In this document: one piece after another, positions 35,400 to 46,497 of the stretch
How positions within the stretch are numbered: the first letter of the stretch is position 1
How the letters are laid out: every line of letters begins with the position of its first letter
Assembly: GCA_037013495.1 (NCBI GenBank)
Contig: CM072808.1
Coordinates: 9,897,319 to 9,961,318 of the forward strand
Origin: Hippophae tibetana
Taxonomy: Eukaryota; Streptophyta; Magnoliopsida; Rosales; Elaeagnaceae
Length of the DNA: 64,000 bases
Reading direction: 5' to 3'
Made by a program: the position numbers and the translations under genes
Notes under the pieces: generated by a model
The model's database searches: none
The model's input: only the letters and a program-made list of their open reading frames with translations
Told to the model about the DNA's origin: nothing

Positions 35400-37350
35400 C
35401 ATTCAAATATAAGCTTAAAATTAGTCTCTACCCATGTTTGGTTGACTGAAATGAAATGAAATCAGAATTAATTCATTGCAATTTTATGTTTGGTTGGGCT
35501 GAAAAGTGGGAATGAAATAGAATTGATTCCTAAAAAAGAAAGAATCATAATTCCTTCTCTTACCTTACCCCATGTTTGGTTGGAGGGAATGGAATGGAAT
35601 CAAAATTGATTCCTTCCATTTTGCGTGTTTGGTTGGACGGAATAGGGGGCAGAATGAAATTGATTACTAAAAGAGAAAGAATCACAATTCCTTCTCCTCC
35701 CCTTAGTAATCATAATTTCATTCCCATCTAAACTTTTTTTTTTCCAATTTTGCCCTCACCTAAAATATAACTTTAAACTCAAATCCTAAATTCTCAAACC
35801 CAAAAGTTCAAAACCCTAAACCCTAAACCTAAAATTCCAAACCCTAAATCCAAAACCCAAAATTCCAAAACCCTAAACCCTAAACCCAAAATTCCAAAAC
35901 CTTAAACCATAAACCCAAAATTTCAAAACCCTAAACCCTAAACCCAAAATTCCAAAACCCTAAAACCTAAACCCCAAATCCCTAAACCCTAAACCCTAAA
36001 CCTTAAACCCCAAATCCCTAAACCCTAAAACATAAATCCCAAAACCCAAAAACCCTAAACCCTAAACCCCAAATTCCAAAACCCTAAACCCAAAATTTTA
36101 AAACCCTAAACCCTAAACCCAAAATTTCAAAACCCTAAACCCTAAATCCAAATCCTAAAACCCTAAAACCTAAACCCCAAATCCCTAAACCCTAAACCCT
36201 AAACCCTTAAACATAAATCCCAAAACCCTAAACCCTAAATTCCAAATCCTAAAACCCTAAATCCAAAATTCCAAAACCCTAAACCCTAAATCCAAATCCT
36301 AAAACCCTAAAACCTAAACCCCAAATTCCAAATCCTAAAACCCTAAATTCAAAATTCTAAAACCCTAAATCCTTTTTAGAAAAATAATAATTTTAACCCT
36401 AAACCTTAACCCACAAATATAACTCCAAATCCTAAATGACACATCCCAAACCTTAAAAACCTAAACCTTATTTAGAAAAATAATAATTTTAATAATATAT
36501 TTCTTTTTAATTAAGTAGTAATTATTTTAAAAAATAATGATTTCAATAATATATTTTGTTTCACGAAAAAATAGTAATTAAATGACATTATTTGAACTTT
36601 ACAGCATGTAGGGGTATTAAGGTCATTTATAGCCTTTTTCATTCTATTCCAGTGGCAAACCAAACACTATAATCTTGATTCCGAGCTTAATTTCAGTGGT
36701 CAAACCAAATAGCATTGTTTCCTTTCCATTCCATTCCATTCTGATTCCCATTCCATTCCACGAACCAAATGCTACCTTAAGGAATCATGATTCCATTCCC
36801 ATCTCAATTTTTTTCCCAATTTTACCCTAACCTCAAATATAACACTAAATCCTAAACCCTAAATCCCAAATACCAAATCCTAAAACCCTAAACCCTATTT
36901 ATAAAAATAATAATTTTAACCCTAAATCTTAACCCACAAATATAACTATAAACCCTAAACTCTAAAACCCTAAATCCTAAATCCCAAAACCCTATTTAGA
37001 AAAATAATAATTTTAACCTTAAATCCTAAACTCTAAATCCCAAATCCCAAAACCCTAAATCTTATTTAGAAAAATAATAACTTTAGTCCTAAACCTTAAC
37101 CCACAAATATAACCATAAATCCCAAACCTCACAACCCTAAATCCTATTTATAAAAATAATAATTTTAATAATATATTTTATTTTTAACTAATAATTATTT
37201 AGAAAAATAATGATTTCAATTTAAGTTATAAATCAAAAACTATAATATTGATTGCTTCTTTGATTTTATTGATCAAATCAAAGAATAAAACTAAACAAAA
37301 TTATTTTCTTTCTATTTTCATTCCATTCTATGAATCAAACGATACCTTAA
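35400..37350. repeat. Fold-back segment filled with degenerate CCCTAAA (telomere-like) repeats
   Basis: The left side holds three copies of 'atgtttggttg...gaatg' (near 35432, 35571, 35627). The right side (36720-36775) holds the inverse (cattccattcc...cgaaccaaat), so the ends can pair. Between them, about 35800-36370 is a near-continuous array of aaaccctaaaccc units mixed with aaattccaaa and aaatcc variants. A second, shorter cycle repeats at 36776-37340 (starting cattcccatctcaattttttt, then ccctaaatcc). The phrase 'atttagaaaaataataattttaa' recurs at least five times. No coding sequence. Confidence 0.75.
35800..36370. repeat. Interstitial telomere-like repeat array
   Basis: Many exact copies of the plant telomere unit (CCCTAAA, reverse TTTAGGG) occur as 'aaccctaaaccctaaaccc', interrupted by related 6-9 bp variants. 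Degeneracy argues for an old internal array or a transposon's internal satellite rather than a recent chromosome end. Confidence 0.85.
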
Positions 37351-37886
37351 TTTATAAAGACATTCTAATCAATTCATTTAGGTCGAAATTTTATATTAAT
37401 CTTTTTACTTGTACAAAAGGTATCATTTAGTTACTTAATTTTAAGAATGTGATATTTAATCTTTTTTATTTATAAAAAACAATATAAAAAAGAGATTTAA
37501 TAATTTTATATTTATTTAAAAAATAAAAGTTATCAAGAGTATTCTACTCATAGAATGAGAGTAAACTAGAATAATATTCTCGTGTCTATGTTTATCAATA
37601 ACTTTTTTTTAGAATTTTTTTATAAATAAAAATATTAATAAACACTTTTTTATAACTAAAATAATTAATGAATACTTTTTAACATCACAATATTAACAAA
37701 TATTTTAACGAAATAAAAAGAAAAGAGAATCCAAGACTTTTTCCCTTTCTTTAATAAGTTTTTGGATCCTAGGAACTCTTCTACGTGTAGGATATTATTT
37801 TTATCGATCTAAAGAACAATGATGATAATAAAAAATGGAGTCACATTCTGAAATTTCCCCAGTTTCCTTACAAACTAATATATTCA
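37351..37886 (+). promoter_or_regulatory. Upstream region of the Nudix gene
   Basis: About 530 bp between the telomere-like segment and the start codon at 37887. Very AT-rich; no unambiguous TATA box or repeated element stands out. It must contain the promoter and 5' UTR unless further 5' exons exist. The ORF at 37248-37430 is not supported. Confidence 0.4.
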
Positions 37887-40800
37887 ATGGATTTGAATGG
37901 CGTAGCAAGGTGGGGAGGTTCGCAGAGACTTGAGACATTAGGTCGACATTTCACTCAGTATAGACCTCAGATTCCGCTACTTTCTGGTATAACCAAACGA
38001 TCTGCAGTTCTGATATGCCTTTTCCAAGGTGAAAATGATGAGTTAAGGGTCATTCTCACCAAGCGAGCCTCAAATATTTCCTCTCACTCAGGTGCCCTTT
38101 CCAATTTCTTTAAAATCTCACAATATTAAGATGCAGATATACCACCTGCTGAGATATATAATACCATTTGGGTGCTAACTTTGTTGCAGGAGAGGTGGCG
38201 CTTCCAGGTGGGAAAAGGGAGGAAGGTGACGTCGATGATGTGCACACTGCTCTGAGGGAGGCTAAGGAAGAGATTGGCTTGGACTCTTCCTTAGTCAACG
38301 TTGTCACCATTCTTGAACCCTTTGTGACTAAGGTTAGCTGTCCCTCTTTTATATCGTTCATTTTCAATTGGTGCAATTTAGTAGTTATTGAATACTTGAT
38401 CTTACGCACTGTCTTTCATAGTCAGAATCTTGAATAAGCAAGAAAGATGCAGAGAAACTTTTGTATGTATTTCCTGAATGAATTACAATCAGAGTATGCT
38501 TCTTATATAAGCAATTAAGATAATGTAAAGTCTAACAAATTAACTGATTACAAAAACAGAATTGCAACAACATAACAAACTGTTTATAACAGAAACCAAC
38601 TGAATTGTTTATTCTAACTTTCTCCCTTAAACTGAGCTTGGTCCCCAATTCCTGAGGAACACAATGTCAATTTTTGTTTAAGCCTTTGGAAGAACTGAGC
38701 TGATAAAGGCTTAGTAAAGATGTCAACTACTTGATCTATTGTTGGTATATGATGAACATCAAGTTCCTTTGCCATAACCCTTTCTCTTACAAAATAGAGA
38801 TTGAGCTTTATATGCTTGGTTCTAGAGTGCAAAATTGGATTAATAGACAAAGAGATTGTACTCATATTATCACACTAGAGAACACGTGAATTTCGAATTT
38901 CTACCTTGAGTTCACTGAGAAGAGACTGCAACCATATTAGTTCTGAGGTGGCATTGGCAAGACTTCAGTATTCTGCTTCAGTAGAAGATCTGGACACTAT
39001 AGCCTGCTTCTTTGACGACCAGGAAACAACATTTCTACCAAGAAAGATGCAGTAGCTAGTTGTGGATCTTCTATCACACAAGTTATTTCCCCAGTCAGCA
39101 TCACAAAATCCTATCAAATTCAAAGTTTCTGACCTTCTAAGAAGTATCCCTTCTTCTGAAGTGCCCTTTAAGTATCTCAAAATCCTTTTCACAGCTTTCC
39201 AGTGCAGGTCAAATGGATTTTGCATAAACTGACACACCTTATTGACACAGTAAGCTATCTCAGGTCTTGTTATGGTAACATATTGCAATCCACCAACTAT
39301 ACTCCTGTAGTCTGTAGCATTTGGAACGGGATCACCTTCATCAGAAATGAGCTTCAAATTACTGACCATTGGAGTTGGTAATGGTCTGGCATTGTCTATT
39401 TTTGATCTTCTCAAAAGATCTTCAATATATCTCTTTTGGGACAAATGTAGGCCTTCACGAGTTGCTTTAACTTCTATTCCCAGAAAGTAATTTAAGTCAC
39501 CACAGTCCTTTAGAGAAAAAGGATCTGTTGAGGAGTAGAACGACCTGTTCTATTTCTTCTTTGCAGCTTCCTGTAACTATTATATCATCTACATAAACCA
39601 AGATGAATAAGGTAGAAGATGTAGAGAACCTCATAAACAAAGAGTGATCAGCCTTTGAGAAGCAAAAGCCCATTCCAATAAGAGAGTCTTTTAGTTTATC
39701 AAACCAAGTTCTGGGAGCCTGTTTCAACCCATACAAAGACTTGTGAAGTCTACAAACAAGATGCTTGGAGTTCTCCTTCTCAAAACCAACAGGCTGTTCA
39801 AGATAAACTTTCTCCTTAAGTTCACCATTTAGGAAGGCATTATTAACATCAAGTTGCCTTGTAATCCAACCACGAGATAGAGCTAGAGTTAGAATAACTC
39901 TAATTGTAGTTGGCTTTATCACTGGGGAGAAAGTTTCAGTGAAATCAAACCCAACCTTTTGCAGAAAACCCTTAGCAACCAGCCGAGCCTTGTACCTTGA
40001 AATAGTTCCATCTGTGTTCCTTTTTATCTTAAAAATCCACTTGCATCCAACTGGTCTTCTATTTGGTGGCAGTTCAACAAGGGTCCAAGTCTTGTTATTG
40101 ATCAAGGCATTGTATTCTTCAACCATGGCTTTCTTCCAATTAGCATCAAGTAAAGCTTCAGCAGCTATAGTGGGCTCTTGAATGGAAAGATCTGTCAACA
40201 ATACTTTTGGTTTGTGGATCCCATTTCTAGACCGAGTTGTCATTGGATGAATTGGAGGTATTGGATCAGAATTAGTGTCTGTATCAGAGGTGTATCAGAG
40301 GTGGCACTGGGAGTAGAATTATGAGGCTGATGAAGGCTAATAGAAGACACATTTATGGGATTTTGGAAGAAAGGCAGCTGTTCTGCAGACATATGTCCTG
40401 CTGTTGCTGTACCCTCTAATATATGATCAGAGTGGTTAGATTCTGTGTGTATTATAGATTGATGATCTATAACAATAGGCTTGGGAATATCTAGTAAGGG
40501 AAAAGGCAAAAGAGTTTGAGAGTTACTAGAATTAACTTGATTGTTACTGGAATTTTCATTAAAAGGGACGATTAATTCGTTAAAAACATGTCTAGAGACA
40601 TAGATGTTTCCTTTTTCATCTAGACACTTATATCCTTTATGTTTAGAGCTGTAACCAACAAAGGTACAAGGTAATGACCTGAAATCAAACTTATGAGAGT
40701 TGTATGGCCTTAAGTGAGGAAAGCATTGACAACCAAAGACTCTTAGAAAGGAATAATCAGGTTTAACTTTGAAAAGTACCTCAAAAGGAGACCTCTACTG

Positions 40801-43800
40801 AAGAACTATAGTAGGTATTCTGTTAATGAGATAAACAACACTAGAGAAAGCATTTGGCCAGAATTTCAAAGGTAAAAATGATTGAGCTAGTAAGGTTAAA
40901 CCGAGTTCTACTATATGTCTATGTTTTCTTTCCACTATTCCATTTTGTTCAGAGGTGTGAGGACAAGAAACACGATGAACAATGCCATGTGTGTTGAAAA
41001 ATGAGAAGGAACGAAATTCTCCACCCTAGTCAGATTGAAAAATTTTAATGGTTGTGTTGAGTTGGTTTTCAGCTTGAGTTTTAAAGTGAAGAAAGGATTC
41101 AAAGGCTTCAGACTTTCTTTTTAAGAGGTAAATCCAAATGTATCTAGAGTAGACATCAACAAAGGTTATGTAAAATTTGAAACCTATGGTTGAAAGAACA
41201 TGGAAGGGCCCCAAAGTTCGGATTCAACAAGCTGTAATGGACTGGTATAAGAGGTATGAGAGTTGCGGAAATGAAGTTTGTGGCTTTTGTCCATTTGACA
41301 TGAAACACAGAAAAAGGAGGCATTTTATTCATTTGAAAAGGAATATTACAATCACTAAGGACCTTGGTTACAATTTTAGAGGAGGGATGTCCCAACCTCT
41401 TATGCCAAATATAAAAAAAAGACTTTCTTTACTACTTGAAACTAAATTTTGTGGGGAAGCTTGACTAATATCTGTGGGATTTCTGATTTCAGATATATGA
41501 ATATGTGAAATCTGCCCAGGTACCTCTCTAGCTTTGTTGAAGAAGTTGAGCTTGTACAGTCCTTTATGCAGTGTTCCTTGAAAAAGAGGAGTTTTGGTGA
41601 CCTGATCCTTAACAAAACAAGTAGAAGGGTGATATTCAAAATAAACATTGTTATCTTTTGTGAATTGGGGGACACTAACAAGATTTTTTATGATTAAAGG
41701 AACATGAAGGATATTTTTGAGAGTCAAAGATCTTGAGGGAACATTGGAAGAAACGAAAGAGTTACCAATGTGTTTTATATCCAAACCTGTGCCATTGCCC
41801 ATGTGAACTTTCTAACTGCCATGGAAATCTGTCCCGTAGGTGACATTGTTGTAATCTTTAGTGATGTGATTGGTTGCTCTTGAATCAGGATACCAGGAAT
41901 CATCATTCTTTCCTTCTGCACAAGTAAGCATCGCTTCTAAGGGAGCATTTTCAAGCGGAAATTTAGGATGAGTATGAGCAAGATTGGCATTCGACCCTTG
42001 GTTGTTCTGATGTCCAGAAGAATTCGCCCCATTTTTCATTCCATTGCCATGGAAATTTTGATCAAACCGGTAATAGCATTTGAGGATTGTGTGACCTATC
42101 TTTCCACATAGTTGGCACTGAGGTCTACTATTGTTGTAATAGTTTCTACCACTACGACCTCTGTCTCTGGTATTTGGGCCTCTTTCACCTTGAGATTGGT
42201 TCGAATTAGAGCCTTTCTTAGAGTAGTTTGAGTAATTAGTCACAATATCAGAGGAATTTCTTTGTAAGATCCTTCCTTCATGAGAAAGAAGAAGGCTGGT
42301 GACATGATGAAGGCTGTAAGGGACCTCTCTTGAACTTATTATTGCTACTGTGGATTCATATTCATCAGACAAACCATTTAGAACTGCAAGAAGTTGGTCT
42401 GTGTCAGACATTTTGTGATTAGCAACATTAAGCATATTAAAGTAGCTCTTCATCTTCATTAGATAATCTTTCATAGAAAGAGAGTCTTTCTTGAGGGTTT
42501 GTATTTGAGGTTTGTAGAACATCACCTTGGCAGTGGATTGAGAATTGAAGAGTTGTTCAATGGTTGTCCAGATTTTTTGAGAAGAACAACCTACCAATTG
42601 AGAAAGATAGCTAGTGCTGATGGAGGCGAGAATCCATGACATAAGTAATCTGTCTTGCCTTTGATAACGAATGAACTCCAGGTTGGCATTGTCTTGAATC
42701 AATCTGGGAGAAGCAGCATCTGTGCCATAGACGTGATCTTTAAGACCATATCCCAAGATTGCATTTTCAATTTGGAACTTCCAGAGTAGATAGTTGTCTT
42801 CCTCGAGTTTAATGGTGACCAGTTGTGCAAGAGGGTTGGTGACTGGTCTGTATTGTTCTTCGAGGTTGGCCGGGTTAGCAACTCCACTTGTTGCGGAAGG
42901 CTCCGGTCCATTTCCATTGTTGTGGTTTTGAGTGCTGTTCTTGGCCATATAAGTTGCAGAAGAAAAGAGAAGAAGCGTGAGCTATGCAAGCTCTGATACC
43001 AAGTCAGAATCTTAAATAAGCAAGAAAGATGCAGAGAAACTTTTGTATGTATTTCTTGAATGAATTACAATCAGAGTATGCTTCTTATATAAGCAATTAA
43101 GAGAAGGTAAAGTCTAACAAACTAACTGATTACAAAAACAGAAATCAACTGAATTGTTTATTCTAACTTTCATAACATTGTATAACCAAAATTTTGCTCC
43201 AAGAGCGCTGAGAGTGTCTGGACTCACATTATAGACATATATTGGGTTCTCTCCGCGTTTCTTCCTTAAGTCTTCTTCAATTTTTCGTTCAAATCATACC
43301 CATTCAAATTTTCTCATTGTTTATATTCCATTTCCGTTCTCCTATTATGTTTTCATCCCTCACTTCTCTCAATTTGTTTACCGGCGGTTGCCTAATTCTA
43401 CCCTAGGTTTTCAATTTCTAATCGTCACATCTGAAATTGTATTGTGATTCTGATAATAGTAAACCTAACTTCTCGGGTTGGAAATCTCGATCTCACTCTT
43501 GAGCTTGGGGATGTGCTTGAAAAATAAATCAATTCGGTTAAACTTGCTTTTGCTGCTCGGCTCATACCGCAGCGATTAGTGAATGTTGATGTTCTGCTTC
43601 GAGTACATCAAAGGAACTGGTCTAGGTATGGAGGAATGGACATGAAGGTGATTGATAAATATACCTTTTTCTTTTACTTCGAAGAGGAGGGCGAACTTGA
43701 GCTGGTGGTGAAGGGAGCTTCGTGAAGTTTTGATAATTGTCTCCTAGCTATTTCAACTCTATCAAGTATTTCTCCCTCCAATCTGAATTTCAACTCCGAC

Positions 43801-46497
43801 TCCTATGGATCCAAATCTAGGATCTTCCAATGGATTGGAGTAGTGAAATCATTGTCACTAGGATCCTTTTGCTGGTGCTGTTTCACTGGAAGCTGAGGAG
43901 AATGCAACGATATAGGAGGTTCTTTTCCAAGAAGTGAGGAAGAGTAGCTTTGGAGGTGATCTTTTATGGTGTTCGTTTCATGGTAGTTGTGTGTTTCTTT
44001 GGTGTGTCTTTTCTGTTGCAGTTACTTTGGTTTGATTATAGCTAATCTGTTTTGAGAACTGTTAGTTTAGTTTCTAAAATGTTTGTGTTATCTCCATTTA
44101 AATCTTACTTTAATCTGTATTCTTCAATTTTTGTGCTTTTGTAGATACTAATCTTGCGTTATGTTGTGCTGGATTACACAGGAAAGCTTGTAGTATTTCT
44201 GTGAGTTCAAATGGCTAGCTTTGCTGCTAGTATAGGTAATGGTGATTCTTTAGGTGATCAAGCTTGTTGCTAAAAGTTGGAATCTGTAAGAGTATGAGTG
44301 ATTCTTTAGGTGACCAAGCTTGTTGCTAAAGTTGGAATCTGTAAGAGTATGAGTCTAGATATAATATGCTTTTAACGACAATACTTTCCTTTTGATGTAT
44401 ATAATTAAAAAAAAAAAATACATTTTTTTCATTTAGTTTGAGCATCTTTTGGTGTTTTGCAAATTATTGTAGATAATTGCTCTTAGAAGTTTGAGTTTAC
44501 TTTTCTTTATATTTGTCTGATTTTTATTTGTTAAAAGTTTGATACTGCTGTAGATTTTGGGCTTAGATTGGAACTCATGCATCAAGTTTCGATTGCTTTT
44601 GTTAAAACCCAAAATATAAATAGGTATTCCATCTCTTAATAGCTTAATTTTTTAGGATAACTAGTTATCAAGATGTGCGTTGCACGTGCAAATAACCACT
44701 TGTGAATTGTGATTGAAATAAAAAATTATTTTAAATGATTAAAAATCTTTTACATCACAAGAATTTAGAAATTTAATCCATAATGGTTAAAAACAAATTG
44801 GATAAATGAATAATATGTATGTGACATCAATTTTTATTGGTGATATATATTTGTATCTTATAAAAATAACTTTATTAGAAATCGGTAAAATATGTGGCAA
44901 TTAAAGAAAATATTGAAATAAATGATGGGTATGAAGAGGTTTTGAAGGTTATCGCCTAAAATTGATTCACGTAATCAATTTAAAATTGAAATTTCTGGAA
45001 ATGTTTCATGTACTCTAGAAAAATTAAATATAGAAACAAAAATATCATTTTTATTTTCTCAATAAAGTTTTATGCATAATATTATGAGTTGAGAGCAAAA
45101 TACTTATCAAAAACTAAATAGAGTTAACAAGACATGAGATTATATAGCAATTGATAGGAAAAAAACTTGATTTAGGACATAAAGATTGAGAGGCAAAAAA
45201 AGCCATAACATTTCAACCACCCACCTTTTAATCCTTTAGTTAGAAATTTATAAATGTATTCAACAAACAAAAAGCATTGAAAAATCCAATGTTAAAGAAA
45301 ACTATAAAAAAAAAAAAAACATACAAACAAATATATAAGAGAACTAATGAATGAAACTGTTATTTGCAGTTACTCTCGAATGTTGCAATCCAATATTTTC
45401 TAAAGAACTTATGACATTCTCTATGTTGGAGATATTAGAGAAAGCAAAAAGTTTAGAGAATGTAAAAAGGTTACATTATGTTTAATATATATATATAATT
45501 AGAAAATAGATAAATAGTTTAACTCAACATGTCATGGTCTTTTACATCATATGGCAAACTAAGTAAATGGAAACAAATAGTGTGAACAACAAATACTACC
45601 ATAATTGTTAGAATAATATCATAACATCATAAAATAAATACTAACATAACTTACAATGACACTACTTAATGATCATTAACATGATGTCATGCATTAATAA
45701 TAATGACCTTCCACTACCTTTCCATGGTTGTTAAAGGTTAAGTATGTTTAATAGATAGATAGTTGAATTATAGGGGTTGCTGTATTGTCATAACTCAAAT
45801 AGTTATTGTCACAACTAAGATTCATTATATGTTTATTATACCCTAGATGCAAGCCTATAAATGCGTAGAACAATTGCTCAAAATCTGCCAGGCTTTGGAT
45901 GTGCTTCTCCCGAGGGCTGAGGTTTTTCAAACGTCACGTCAAAAACCTAAATACTTCTCTTGAAATCACTTTAAAATATTACATCTAAATTAGCCCTTAA
46001 TATAATCCATTTAATTAATTTCTATTTGATTTATTGAAGCATAAATGGCTGAATGTGCAGTACGGAATGCTAGTGGTTCCTGTAATTGGTGTACTAAGAG
46101 ACAAGGAAGCATTCAGTCCAGTTCCAAATGCTGCAGAAGTTGAAGCAGTATTCAATGCTCCCTTAGAAATGTTTCTTAAGGTTTCTGCAATAAACTTCCA
46201 ATTCTTACTTGATAAGATTAATTAATTTGAATAATTTTATCTCATTTACCTTTCTGGTGTTGAACATAGAATGACAACAGGAAAGCAGAAGAGAGAGAGT
46301 GGAAGGGAGATAAATATTTACTGCATTTCTTTGAGTTTGGAGTAGATAACAAGAAGTATATTATATGGGCTTTAACTGCTGGAATATTGATAAGCGCTGC
46401 TTCAGTTATCTACCAGCGGCCACCAGAATTTACAGAGAGAAAACCTAAGTTTTGGAGTAGAGATGCTGATAAAGAGCCCAATATGCCAGAGGTTTAA
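37887..46497 (+). CDS. Nudix hydrolase, CoA-pyrophosphatase type, four exons, 231 aa
   Basis: Exons: 37887-38091, 38190-38332, 46061-46180, 46270-46497. All introns are GT-AG and the joined frame stays open to a TAA stop. Exon 1 has KRSAVLICLF and RVILTKRAS. The exon 1/2 junction makes SHSGEVALPGGKR, the UPF0035-type motif of CoA-diphosphatases. Exon 2 carries the Nudix box ending REAKEEIGL (residues 91-99), whose glutamates bind the catalytic metal. Exon 3 has VVPVIGVLRDKEAFSPVPN and PLEMFLK; exon 4 has EREWKGDKYLLHFF and IIWALTAGIL. Family members cleave CoA and related nucleoside diphosphates. The length is close to Arabidopsis cytosolic NUDX11 (about 220 aa), and no targeting peptide is obvious. 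Intron 2 is 7,728 bp because of an antisense Copia and other debris. The start is the only ATG fitting the paralogue's GGSQRL region. Function by family similarity; expression unknown. Confidence 0.92.
38415..38419. repeat. Target-site duplication TTCAT of the intronic Copia (left)
   Basis: TTCAT here is matched by TTCAT at 43169-43173. A 7-bp identity (TTTCATA) surrounds both sites, so the exact frame of the duplication has 1-2 bp of ambiguity. Confidence 0.7.
38420..38619 (-). repeat. 3' LTR of the intronic Copia (200 bp)
   Basis: Starts AGTCAGAATC and ends TTCTAACT in plus reading, with AGTYAGAA-type inverted ends. It is about 33 bp longer than the partner LTR because of an indel between short 'acagaa' repeats. 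Confidence 0.85.
38620..39450 (-). pseudogene. Copia RNase H region (fossil)
   Basis: Contains SQKRYIEDLLRR, the GGLQYVTITRPEIAYCVNKVCQFM block, ILRYLKGTSEEG, GFCDADWG and SSTEAEY, then, nearer the LTR, RTKHIKLNLYFVRERV and IADVFTKPLS-like text. This is the standard C-terminal half of Copia polyproteins. Confidence 0.9.
39497..40243 (-). pseudogene. Copia reverse transcriptase region (fossil)
   Basis: An open stretch with WKKAMVEEYNALINN, GCKWIFKIKRN, KARLVAKGF, QLDVNNAFLNGEL, SLYGLKQAPRTWFDKL and the catalytic YVDDIIVTG. Well preserved relative to the other Copia copies in the window. Confidence 0.92.
40240..41300 (-). pseudogene. Copia integrase region (fossil)
   Basis: The zone includes DVYSRYIWIYLLKRKSEAF (41026-41214), an FHL/HH-type upstream block, and a serine/proline-rich spacer before the reverse transcriptase. 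Integrase inserts the cDNA copy. Confidence 0.8.
41370..42948 (-). pseudogene. Copia gag and protease region (fossil)
   Basis: Starts MAKNSTQNHNNGNGPEPS. It has the retrotransposon gag (UBN2-like) block with EEDNYLLWKFQIENAILGYG, a basic RG/N-rich linker, the zinc knuckle CQLCGKIGHTILKC, then the protease and a GAG-pre-integrase part with LKNILHVPLIIKNLVSV. Confidence 0.9.
43002..43168 (-). repeat. 5' LTR of the intronic Copia (167 bp)
   Basis: Same termini as the 3' LTR. The primer site lies directly to its left (about 42990-43001). Confidence 0.85.
43490..43830 (+). pseudogene. DUF4283-like fragment
   Basis: The plus strand reads LTLELGDVLEK, then INSVKLAFAARLIPQRLVNVDVL, RYGGMDMKVIDKYTFFFYF, then SFDNCLLA. 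This matches the DUF4283 pattern (a domain seen in LINE-associated ORF1 and zinc-knuckle proteins of plants). Two in-frame stops separate the parts. It is probably a remnant of a LINE or captured gene lying in the Nudix intron. No reverse transcriptase follows within the intron. Confidence 0.6.
43835..46060. other. Rest of Nudix intron 2
   Basis: A 58-bp direct repeat (gtgattctttaggtgaYcaagcttgttgctaaa..., about 44240-44350) is present. At 44669 the text TCAAGATGTGCGTTGCACGTGC holds a short palindrome of the kind found near Helitron and other plant repeat ends, but no partner end was found. The rest is AT-rich, and the ORF at 45748-45930 is unsupported. Confidence 0.5.

Larger units (their letters stand above)
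28830..35400 (+). mobile_element. Plus-strand Copia retrotransposon, interrupted by a CACTA element and a solo LTR
   Basis: Parts in order: integrase zinc/core region (about 28870-29200: PLRVNNVSSCMFDLVHSNTW, then FMDDHSRT), integrase C-terminal block (29452-29690: FRCVSFTYAHHPQNKLS, ALKCIFLRYS, KYKCFHLP-like), reverse transcriptase (about 32070-32760, with YMDDVVITSND), RNase H (about 33030-33180, resuming 35008-35330: NLVILRNKKQSVVSKSS, then EIPKYIEIDSHLV). A CACTA transposon occupies 29756-31755 and a solo LTR 33184-35007. No gag and no LTRs of its own were recognised. Broken, well over ten breaks, and clearly older than its two guests. Confidence 0.82.
38420..43168 (-). mobile_element. 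Copia retrotransposon (Ale/Retrofit, RE1-like) inside a Nudix intron
   Basis: LTRs at 38420-38619 and 43002-43168 differ by about six substitutions plus one indel, roughly 96% identical over the shared part. That implies an insertion perhaps one to a few million years old, depending on the substitution rate assumed. A Met-tRNA primer site (TGGTATCAGAGC on the minus strand) directly follows the 5' LTR, and a purine tract precedes the 3' LTR. Parts, right to left: gag with a CX2CX4HX4C knuckle (about 41812-42948), protease and GAG-pre-integrase (about 41370-41900), integrase (about 40600-41300), reverse transcriptase (about 39500-40240), RNase H (about 38620-39450). All domains are present in order, but the coding part is broken at about half a dozen places. 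Short LTRs and a total of 4.75 kb fit the Ale lineage. Confidence 0.93.
38333..46060 (+). other. Second intron of the Nudix gene, 7.7 kb, swollen by insertions
   Basis: The donor (aag/gttagc) and acceptor (gtgcag/tac) are canonical. Inside are the 4,749-bp minus-strand Copia (38420-43168), a DUF4283-like fragment (about 43490-43760) and about 2.3 kb of AT-rich DNA. Antisense LTR sequence in the intron could supply early poly(A) signals or antisense transcripts; this is inference. Confidence 0.85.

Noticed and set aside
35800-36370. Telomere-like array considered as a true chromosome end or fusion point
   Set aside because: The units are degenerate, the array is enclosed by inverted arms and flanked by ordinary transposons and a gene on both sides.
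39939-41464. Plus-strand ORFs at 39939-40181 and 41177-41464
   Set aside because: Antisense shadows of the Copia reverse transcriptase and integrase.
44640-45960. Possible Helitron in Nudix intron 2 (TC start followed by a gtgcgttgcacgtgc palindrome)
   Set aside because: No 3' hairpin plus CTRR end could be located, and the palindrome lies near the start rather than the end. Evidence is insufficient.
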